Positions 24,778 through 31,993 of a DNA stretch of 31,993 bases are shown here, piece after piece; the stretch's first letter is position 1, and every line of letters begins with the position of its first letter. Under the pieces are notes generated by a model. That model worked only from the letters and a program-made list of their open reading frames with translations, had not been told where the DNA came from and did no database searches. Position numbers and translations under genes: made by a program. Source of the stretch: Schoenoplectus triqueter (Eukaryota; Streptophyta; Magnoliopsida; Poales; Cyperaceae); NCBI GenBank assembly GCA_964058805.1, contig CAXKVV010001491.1, positions 1 to 31,993 on the forward strand, given 5' to 3'.

Positions 24778-25083
24778 TGTTAGAAGAAGCTGTTACTCGT
24801 CAGAGCTGTCTTCTATTTACTTTATCATTTTACTTGTTATTTTTACTTGAGTAACGTTTTATCTTTAAATAGAGTTGCTTAGTAATTGTTAAGTTGTCGA
24901 TGAATCTGATGAATCTCTTTCTCTTATACACTTATCTTAGCTCTTATTTCTTCCTTATCGCTGTAATAGCAATTATTCAATTAATATCCCTTTTAATTCA
25001 AAATTCTTTCTATTTCTGTTTCATTTCTACAAACTAAACTCAAAATATTGTAATTGATCCTAAGTGGATCATTACAGAGCATG
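24778..25083 (+). mobile_element. LTR-like fragment with primer-binding-site-like motif
   Basis: The segment starts TGTTAGAAGAAGC and has the T/C-rich body of Copia-type LTRs. A candidate end is TTTCTACA at about 25031, the inverse of the TGTTAGAA start. TGGATCATTACAGAGCATG at 25065-25083 resembles the initiator-methionine primer-binding site TGGTATCAGAGC. AAACTA flanks it at 24770-24775 and 25031-25036. No internal gag-pol follows, so it would be a solo or truncated LTR. Confidence 0.35.
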
Positions 25084-25429
25084 TCTTCTACACACAAAAA
25101 TAGAAGAAAATTCCTTGTTCAGACTTGATGATAGAAGAATTTTGAGACACATTCTTCTGTAAAATTTTCCTTTAGGCATATCTGGGGCTAACTAGATGCT
25201 TTCATATATATTATCAGTACTCGAATATTTTTTCTGAAACCTTGGCAGAGGCTGCCAAGTATTTCAGTACTCGAATATTATTTTTCCTCCACTTAGTATT
25301 TGCTAAAGATGGTTAATACTCTAAGGTACAATCACATAGATTGCATATTATCTTTAAAAAAAAGAATGATCATACCACAAGCTGTTAATAGAAAACAAAA
25401 CAACGTAAATTAAAAATTCGTCATACCTC
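25084..25429. other. Spacer, no gene seen
   Basis: AT-rich sequence between the LTR-like fragment and the 3' end of the DUF1639-like copy. GTATTTCAGTACTCGAATATT-like text occurs twice in part: CAGTACTCGAATATT at about 25216 and again near 25265. Confidence 0.4.
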
Positions 25430-26594
25430 TTAATTATTATGATATTGTGCAGAAGTACATATTGTTTTATTCGATTTGATAAAGCACATTCCTGGGAACA
25501 AGTTCTGCAAGAAAAAACAGAAGAATCATATTCGTGAAATAGAAATGGCGATTATTCAAAAGAAATCAAGTGAAGGGAGCAATCAGAAAAGAGGAATGAA
25601 TGTGTGCAAGTTGTATCCTTAATGAAATCCCTTTCCTTTTTTTTTCTATTCCACTTCTTAGATTGACCTATTATTTTCAATAAATTAAGGTCCTTATACT
25701 TACCTCAAGTAATAGCTCTCTCTTTTGGCTGCTTGTTTGGTTTTCTTAGAGGAATCTTCCCAATCATCTTGATGAAATCCTCCTCGATCTTATTAGACAA
25801 GAGAGACACTAAGAGATTTCTCTTTCCATTTCCCTCCTGTGCTAGAGGAGCCGATTGGAAGCTACAACCTACAGCCATTGAAGCCTCTTCTCCATTGCAG
25901 CGTATTCTCCTACTCAAATTGTATGGGATATCTGATATGCTCTCGATATTTAGTGAGATTTTCTGCAGTAAAACCGACCGCTTGCTTAAGGAAGTGTGTG
26001 CCGCCATGGCCCATGGAATGGTGCTTCTAGTGTTGATCCAGCCAATATGTTTGCTTCTGGCGTTGGTTATTCTTCTTCTTTTTGCAAATTTCAGTATGAC
26101 AGGAAATAACAGAGTAATATATCGCTTTTTCTCTGCTTCTTTCTGAGATAAAGACAGAGGAGGTGAACCGATTTTAGTGTCAGAAGGTTCGAGATCCACA
26201 CGTGGAGTCTTCAGATCATTTCCCTTCCATTTCACGTCTTTCTTGTTCCCCTTCCCAAATGCCATTGCTAAAGATGCATTAAATGCGCCAGAGAGAGGAG
26301 AACGATCAGCATGGTTGAAAGCTGGCGCGTTTGAACGTTGATAGTTAAGAACTATTTCGGATGGGTTCTTCATCTCAAAAGAAGGTTGAGGCGTACGAAC
26401 TGGCATCCTATCCGGCGAAGATCAGAAGATGAGATCGCCTCAAAGTGCACAGAGGGAGGTGCGAAGTCGAAGCTCTTATAGCGTTGAGTAAGAGAGCCGA
26501 ATGAGGGAAGGTCGAAGAAATGGAGGAGTTCTGGCCTTATCGGCTCCGGCGTCCAGTTAATATTTTGCATTCTGTCTCTCAGTTTTTTCGCCAT
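25430..26594 (-). pseudogene. DUF1639-like gene copy, apparently frameshifted
   Basis: Three pieces on the minus strand together follow the DUF1639 layout. Frame A (26594-26370, starting MAKKLRDRMQNINW) holds FFDLPSFGSLTQR, which parallels NFSLPTFSWGTQR in the intact gene at 30.4-31.0 kb. Frame B (26406-25705, starting MPVRTPQPSF) holds the C-terminal signature NKIEEDFIKMIGKIPLRKPN. A second exon (25504-25430), after TTTCTTGCAG, begins NLFPGM, parallel to ELFPGLW. Frame A must shift to frame B near 26406, and frame B ends in TGA one base before the GTAAGT donor at 25703. Joining to LFPG needs another frame change, for example a 2-base loss near 25715. If frame B alone is expressed it gives 233 residues lacking the LFPG end. 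Decay of a tandem paralogue is inferred; unusual splicing is the alternative. DUF1639 has no established biochemical function. Confidence 0.55.
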
Positions 26595-26599
26595 GGTTG

Positions 26600-26960
26600 C
26601 TATTTCATAAACTGACAGTCAAAACCAGGGGGGCTGTTGCTGGAAGGCGAAAGGAGACGAGTGAGGTCAGAGAAGGTAACTGCTTCATTCACTCTGTCTG
26701 ATAATCTCCTGTTTTTGTCAAACTGGAGTGGCAAGTGTTTCAGAAGGGAGAATCGAGAGACGAGTACTGAGTACAAAGATTAATGAAACTGGACGTACCC
26801 AGTTTTTCACACATCGATGGATTAGATTGGTTATGTTGCCGTGGCTCGAGCTTGTCGTTGTGCATGGAATTTCCAGATAAAGAAAAAAACAAGAAAATAT
26901 TGTTGTATTAACATGTCTAACGTGGGTGACGACTACGAAACACAAATGTTTCGTTAGTTG
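26600..26960. other. Upstream flank of the DUF1639-like copy
   Basis: No gene recognised; the minus open frame at 26718-26987 looks accidental. Part of this stretch may be the former promoter. Confidence 0.4.
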
Positions 26961-26979
26961 TTGCGCGAATAGAACAAAA

Positions 26980-27245
26980 CAAAACAAAAATTTAGTTAAT
27001 CGTTTTCTTTAATAAATGAAATAAAAAATTATTTCGTCTTTACCACAAAATAAAATAAAACAAAAAATTTCATATATTTTATATTAAAATATCCTTAACG
27101 AAATAAAAAATACCTTTTTAGTTATCTATTTCGTTATTTGCACGAAACAAAAATAGTTTCACTAATCATTTCATTTAATAAATAAAATAAAAAATTATTT
27201 CGTCAACTATTTCGTTTCCACAAAATGAAACAAAACACGGTCGAA
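26980..27245. repeat. AAAATTATTTCGT-rich repeat with about 55-bp direct copies
   Basis: AATAAATGAAATAAAAAATT-ATTTCGTC near 27011-27040 recurs as AATAAATAAAATAAAAAATT-ATTTCGTC near 27176-27203, with similar AACAAAAAT(A/T)AGTT lead-ins. The whole stretch alternates ACAAAACAAAA with ATTTCGTT and is probably transposon debris. Confidence 0.6.
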
Positions 27246-27306
27246 ACGCATTCCGTTGACCCCCTAAGCTCTCTAGTCATCTAAACGGACTGTTCGGACT
27301 TAATCC

Positions 27307-27423
27307 TAGCCTAATTTCCAGATGGAAAAGGCCCAGTCAACTAGTATAGTGTCTCTTTCTTAACTATAGCCTAATTTCCAGATGGAACCTAAAGCCTATT
27401 AAGGCCCAGTCAACTAGTATAGT
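27307..27423. repeat. Tandem duplication, about 60-bp period
   Basis: TAGCCTAATTTCCAGATGGA at 27307 recurs at 27367, and AAGGCCCAGTCAACTAGTAT follows both. The second copy carries an extra 13-14 bases (CCTAAAGCCTATT) between the two blocks. Confidence 0.85.
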
Positions 27424-27477
27424 CAATAGACTACAAATGTACCATGTTATCTTTTCTGGACCATCTAGAATGGATCG

Positions 27478-28045
27478 TATCAAAGTTGTTATTAAGTTAT
27501 AAATAACGCGTTATAGCGGAGTTATAGAGTTTTCAACCTCAAAAATTATATTATGAATCAACATTATATTATTTTAAGCTATCACCTTTATAGCGGTAAT
27601 AGCGGGTCAATAGCACGTAGTACCAATAATAAAATAATGCAATATCTGAAGTAATTTATTATTTTTATTTAAAATTAGTCTTATACAACTCGAGAGGTTT
27701 AATCATATGTAATTATAGAACTGTGGACATTTTAATAAAGAAAAATTATATAATTTATGATTATTTATTTTATTAATAGAAATTTTATTTAGCTTTTACG
27801 ATATCAGTGATATTTTAAATAGCAACTTCAAATTTATACTGATTATTATAAATTTATAACTTATTAATCAATTTATTATAACTTAGTTACTTTATGAACT
27901 GTAGTTTATATAAAAATTAATAAACATATAAATTATAATTTTTAAATTAAAGAGGACGTGATGTATGATAATTTATGCTATAACACACTTGTGTTATAGC
28001 ACGATAGCCTTTTTTTTAATACCGCGCCATGATTGCTATTTATAA
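27478..28045. mobile_element. Possible hAT-like element rich in GCTATAACGC motifs
   Basis: The left part CAAAGTTGTTATTAAGTTAT-AAATAACGCGTTATAGCGG and the right part with CTATAACACACTTGTGTTAT-AGCACGATAGCC, ACCGCGCCATGATTGCTATT share inverted GCTAT(T)TATA/TATAGCG modules. This style is common in plant hAT derivatives. The ends are not sharply inverted and no target duplication was found. Confidence 0.35.
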
Positions 28046-28760
28046 AATCAAAATCAGGAATTATATTCGGCGGCGAAAGAGTAGCAAAAGATTGGATGCT
28101 CACATCCAAAATTGTTGGCATGTACACTCGATCTGAGTATGGAAAGTTCTCTTCCTTCCTGTTCGCAAAAATTAGGAGCGAGGGGCACAAAAAATATAAC
28201 CCTCGACTGGGTGAGTGTTTTCCTACTGTTGTATGTTATTCTCGTTTGGATTATTTTTTCTTTCGATCAAAATATAAATCTCTAAATGGAAAAATATACT
28301 AGAGTGACTAAAAAAATTAAAAAGCATATATGAAGTATGTAGATGGCACATGAGCTGTTTTCACTACAAAAGAATTTCAATGTTCTTGCGGTTTTACGTT
28401 AATGGTTGATTATTTGAGGGAAAGGTATGCATATGGTGTACATCTTGTAACTAAAAATAAATGAAATGATATTTTAAAAAGTTTAAGAATGTATCTGTCA
28501 CGCTCTTGGAAGTTGGAAAGAACTCTTTTCGGTGATCATTGTCCCACTGGTCAGTGATCAAGTAGAGATTCAGTTGTAAGCAGAAGGGCACCATTTTGTA
28601 CTGTAGAACGACCTGTGATGACTGATGACAACACTAAGCAGTTAAGCACAAAGAAGACAGTCTGGTGTAGCAACATGACATAACAAAACCAAATAATTGA
28701 ATGGAAAATGATTAAAAAGAAAACAACTAAAGAAAACTAAGAGGTCTCTAGGGACAGCTG
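28046..28760. other. Spacer, no gene recognised
   Basis: Open frames at 28033-28302 (plus) and 27978-28190 (minus) overlap each other and match nothing I recognise. 28490-28680 is less AT-rich and could be transcribed 3' sequence of the minus-strand islands that follow. Confidence 0.35.
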
Positions 28761-28771
28761 AAGCAAAATAC

Positions 28772-29066
28772 CTCTTCAGTGCTCAGATCTTTGGTAGATG
28801 TTTGAGTCCACGCCTTACACCATCTATCGAAACAGGCCAACATTCTCCAGCTAGAGCAAATTAAAGATTATCCTTATCAGACAATTCTAGTAAATTGGTT
28901 TCCAACCTTAATTTATTGCATCACGTTCTAGATGCTGCTTAAGCAACCACAACCAACAATCCCAAGCTTGGGAAGATGAAGACTGACAGTCAAGCTTCCT
29001 AGTTGCAAAGAAATGCCAAGTTGAGACCTGTTCTTTCAATTTTGAGCTGGCAGAGTACTTACAGCC
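28772..29066 (-). other. Exon-like islands, unidentified
   Basis: Two minus-strand stretches have coding-like features. The first, 29066-28908, follows an acceptor-like GGGATTTCAG and runs 52 codons to TAA with Trp/Ser-rich sequence (segment QAWDCWLWLLKQHLERDAIN). The second, 28850-28772, is bounded by CTCTAG and a GTATTT donor and encodes WRMLACFDRWCKAW and so on. I recognise neither. They may be parts of a long non-coding transcript or accidental open frames. Confidence 0.25.
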
Positions 29067-29460
29067 CTGAAATCCCCTTTGATAGAATATATAATATTTC
29101 TTCCTCTATGGCTCTTAGCTATGATTAGGCAGTTTTAGAAAAGGAATGACCTGTCAGAATGCCAATGCCAGACCAAACCATCCCACTAATTACTGATTAG
29201 AAATTGATAGGTAAATTTAATGGCAGTCGACAACTTGCCTTTAACACTTCAAACCCTGCTAATGCATACAATCTTCAAATACTGATAAAAGGCACTTGGT
29301 TTCTTGACATGGGCCAGCTATTTAGTTTTTATGTGTAATCTTAGCTAGATTTGGAAGAAAGCATAATCAGTAGACTGTATCTGCATCTGATAAAAAAAAC
29401 CAAAACAAAGTGTTCACTTGCACCGAGAAAAAGTTTCAGCTATAAATGTTTATAGTCCAA

Positions 29461-29559
29461 CTATTTTTCCGGTGGGTCTGTGATATAAATGTGGAGCTTG
29501 AAGTATGTCCCTTGCTTATCATCATGATCCACTGATACAAGTATCTTCAAGTCCTTGCA
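29461..29559 (-). other. Candidate alternative terminal exon of the DUF1639 gene
   Basis: After a T-rich tract and GCTCTCAGTTTAG acceptor, 32 codons read CKDLKILVSVDHDDKQGTYF then KLHIYITDPPEK and a TAG. The phase (0) matches the donor of DUF1639 exon 2 at 30146, so skipping the short exon 3 would give a longer C-terminus. No other upstream gene could supply this exon within the window. I do not recognise the peptide, and chance openness over 33 codons is possible. Confidence 0.3.
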
Positions 29560-29566
29560 CTAAACT

Positions 29567-30039
29567 GAGAGCAAAAAAATATACAACAATCAAACATGAC
29601 TTTTGCGCGTAAAATATCACCCCCAACATAAATTAAGAAGCCTAAAAATAGCTAAATGTAAGCAGTTGAATTTTAAAACTGCCAAGTGTTAAAATTGCAT
29701 GAAAACATTACAGCAGCGGTTTAACAAAAAATCATCCATTTATGACAATTTACTAGGAAACCTCCCACTAAAAAATACACCTTTAATTAATATAGCAAAT
29801 TTCCTCAACAATTAATTAATATAACAAGATTTGCAGCTACAATGCATTAAAATACACATAAGTTACTAGACCTTCACCAATAATCGAAGCACATTCTTCT
29901 TAATTCCAGAATCAAATTACTCCAACATATGCAGAGAATTAATGAAGCTAGCAAATTGAAAACTACTATGGTATTTTCCCCTGTACAGCCCGTCCTATCA
30001 GCTAATTAAATGAGTTAAGATCATTAATTGATCATAGCT
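29567..30039. other. Intron-like or 3' flanking spacer
   Basis: AT-rich sequence between the DUF1639 stop and the candidate alternative exon. No exon-like segment found. Confidence 0.45.
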
Positions 30040-30967
30040 TTATGAGTCATGGTGTCCCTGCAAAAGGAAAAAGAAAAGGAATAATTAAATGAGGTCTACA
30101 AGGAGAAATCGATGATCAGTAAAACAAACCGAAAGGAATGTATACCTCCTCCTCATCAACTTTATACAAATCCGGTGAAACTTCAGACAACCATAACCCA
30201 GGGAAAAGCTCCTGTCGAAAAAGTAAAAGGGGACAGAATCAGAATCCATCATGTACAGCGACAAAAAAAAAAAGCTTCCGAAGAGAAAAGTAGAGAAGAA
30301 AAGAGAGGAACTTAACAAGCCAACGACTTTAATTTCTTATAGAAATTTCAATAGATTCAGTTTGATTTATCCATTATCCTAAAAGGACAAGATGATTTTG
30401 AAGTTAAGTTGGGGAGATGAAAAAGAAAAATTGCATTACATCTATCAGCTTCTGCACATGCCTGGGGCGCTTCTTTGGCCGGGATGCTGGCTTCTTGCCT
30501 TTCATCAGCAAGAAATCGTCTCTGATCTCCATAGATGAGAGAGGAATGGACAATTTAGTCTTCCTCTTTTCCTTCACCTTCTCTTTCTCTTTCTCTTTAT
30601 CCTTCTTCGCTACAACCACTGGAGCGACCAATCCAGCAACGCTACCATTATTGACTGGAGAGGAAGTATCAGACCTCCTCTTTCTCAACTTCCAGGGAAT
30701 CTCCACAACCCCAGACTTCTCCTTATCCTTCTCAAGCGATGGCTTGGGAAGAGGTAATGGAGGCAGTATAGCCTCGGAGGAAAAGGAGGGGTCCTTAACC
30801 CACGGGATAACGCGCTGCGTTCCCCAGCTGAAGGTAGGTAGGGAGAAATTGTAGCGGCGCGATCGCTTCATCGTCGTCTCCATTTTGTTCTCTGGAGATG
30901 GATTCGCCGGAGATGGGCAGGGACTGAGATTATCTCCAAATGATATGGTCGCTGACATAGTTACCAT
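30040..30967 (-). CDS. DUF1639-family protein (three exons, 203 aa)
   Basis: Exons 30440-30967, 30146-30211 and 30040-30057 join in frame (528+66+18 nt) with GT-AG introns; the last acceptor follows a long pyrimidine tract ending TTGCAG. The product has the N-terminal family motif YNFSLPTFSWGTQR (about 39-52), a Lys/Glu-rich charged middle (KKDKEKEKEKVKEKRKTK) and the C-terminal DUF1639 signature. That signature is MEIRDDFLLMKGKKPASRPK then KRPRHVQKLID (146-176), followed across the intron by ELFPGLWLSEVSPDLYKV (177-194); the protein ends DEEEGHHDS. The basic RPKKRPR segment could serve in nuclear targeting (inference). The first ATG is used; Met29 or Met33 are alternatives nearer the conserved block. 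DUF1639 proteins are plant-specific and of unknown biochemical role. A related, damaged copy lies at 25430-26594 on the same strand. Confidence 0.85.
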
Positions 30968-30979
30968 GAGGAGAGAAAA

Positions 30980-31820
30980 AAGAGAACAAGGGAGAGGTAA
31001 TGCCGAGGAGAGAAGGGAGCGAGCATTTGATGGTTTTAGTTTAGAATGTTTATTTTCAGTAACAACGCGAGAACATGGAATTGTGTGCCATCACATTTCA
31101 ACCAATAAAACACACAATTATAGTTTTTTGTGGTTGTTATATTTTAATTTTTGGCTAACCAGATTTTTTTTGTTCAAATGGTATGCGTTTTTTTACGTTT
31201 GCGTGTTAATTAAAAATAAAATATAACAGTTTTTAGATTAATCTAAAATATTATAACAAAAATTAAAATAAAATTTTATAAAATCAAATATAAGCACGAT
31301 TAATACATTGTTCTAAAATAATATCAAACAAATAGAAATATCTACAACAACAATATCAAATTATTCTGGTAAATATAACAACAAAAAATATAAACACACT
31401 GATAATCTAAATTATGCTCCGTTTGAACGAGCTCGACCTCGAGTTGGCACTCTGTTAATACGATCCTACATTTCATCCATAACTATTGAAATGTGTATCT
31501 TCCTTCTTCTTCCTTTATTGATTTTTGTTGGATCTGAAATAATGATCGGACTGTTATACATTGGTCAATCTTGTTTATTGTCATAACTATGCCAATTGTT
31601 ACACTTAACATCTTCTTTGATTTGTCGATTTGCAAAACAATCTTGAATTTTACAATTTGCCTTATTTGAGTTTTGTGCAGGGATTAACATGCAAATGGAC
31701 TAGTGCACAAGAACCAAGACTAGTACTAGGATACAAGAGCTTAATCAAGACTGCATTAGGCTTAGGTTTAGTAAAACTCAAACTGGGTTGAATTGGTCAA
31801 GAGAAATTGAGCTTAAACAA
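30980..31820. other. Upstream flank of the DUF1639 gene and AT-rich spacer
   Basis: 30968-31020 is GA-rich, as expected of a leader or proximal promoter (AGAGAGG/GAGAAGGGAGCGAG on plus). From 31130 the sequence is AT-rich with A tracts. No further gene is visible. Confidence 0.45.
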
Positions 31821-31827
31821 TAAGAAA

Positions 31828-31993
31828 AATGTTTCTGCCCAGTGAATCGTTATAACGGTTCAGTAATCGTTATAATGGTTCATCTCGATACTCAAAAATA
31901 TTCTAAGGCAGAAACATTCTCAAAGAAACCAGAGTGAATCGTTATGTAACGATTCAGTAATCGTTACAACGATTTGTGAAACGTATAACGATT
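31828..31993. repeat. AATCGTTATAACGGTTCAG repeat cluster with 12-bp inverted repeat, truncated at window end
   Basis: AGTGAATCGTTATAACGGTT-CAGTAATCGTTATAATGGTT at about 31841-31880 recurs at about 31933-31974 with a 2-base insertion and a few changes. Each unit contains partial palindromes AATCGTTATAACG. AATGTTTCTGCC (31828-31839) is perfectly inverted as GGCAGAAACATT (31907-31918), enclosing the first unit. The pattern resembles repeated-palindrome regions in some plant LTRs, but the element runs off the window. Confidence 0.65.

Noticed and set aside
25733..26146. Plus-strand 137-codon open frame
   Set aside because: Antisense of the DUF1639-like copy, with no recognisable family of its own.
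28033..28302. Overlapping plus and minus open frames
   Set aside because: Both are open by chance in AT-rich DNA, without splice context or recognised product.
30417..30854. Plus-strand 145-codon open frame
   Set aside because: It is the antisense shadow of DUF1639 exon 1; its Phe/Ser-rich run is the reverse of the Lys/Glu-rich coding segment.

Overview
This window is nuclear DNA from a flowering plant. The evidence is AT-rich non-coding sequence, genes split by GT-AG introns with T-rich acceptor tracts, plant-type protein families (eS1/RPS3a, DUF1639), a telo-box in the ribosomal protein gene promoter, and many short non-autonomous DNA transposons (MITEs). I cannot name the species.

Three genes can be reconstructed with confidence. 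(1) 6200-7759, minus: a three-exon gene for a 74-residue SVIP-like protein (small p97/VCP-interacting protein) with an N-terminal MGNCSC lipid-anchor motif, a perfect RX5AAX2R VCP-interacting motif and a KWQMG C-terminus. Its exons are too short to stand out as an open frame. (2) 16302-19715, plus: the complete six-exon gene for 40S ribosomal protein S3a (eS1, 261 residues), with a telo-box in its leader and a 959-bp hAT-type element in its last intron. (3) 30040-30967, minus: a complete three-exon DUF1639-family gene (203 residues). A second, apparently frameshifted DUF1639-like copy lies about 3.4 kb away on the same strand (25430-26594), so the two look like a tandem pair with one decaying member.

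Other coding traces are weaker. They are a frameshifted relic of an ankyrin/PGG-type membrane protein (20655-20975, minus), an exon-like fragment with one stop (12573-12890, minus), and exon-like islands downstream of the intact DUF1639 gene (28772-29559, minus).

The remainder is intergenic DNA dominated by mobile-element debris. Elements with supporting ends or target duplications are: a Harbinger-like MITE with TAA duplications (10241-10546), a GGGTC-rich hAT-like MITE (11369-11790), a Mutator-like MITE with 81-bp inverted repeats and a perfect 9-bp duplication (14087-14550), the hAT element in the RPS3A intron (17975-18933), two adjacent foldback elements (21381-22130), a MITE inserted in a TA tract (23781-24198), and a 1.3-kb element with long inverted repeats carrying small perfect palindromes (3573-4905). 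Left-to-right layout: TE debris (1-6100), SVIP-like gene (6200-7850), TE-rich spacer (8100-16100), RPS3A (16160-20000), gene relic and foldbacks (20500-24200), LTR-like fragment (24778-25083), DUF1639-like pair and repeats (25430-30967), repeats to the right edge.

The genes do not form a pathway. Ribosomal subunit, p97 adaptor and DUF1639 genes are ordinary unlinked plant neighbours. I found no CRISPR array, tRNA, rRNA or bacterial-type system, and no clear case for an undescribed multi-gene system.
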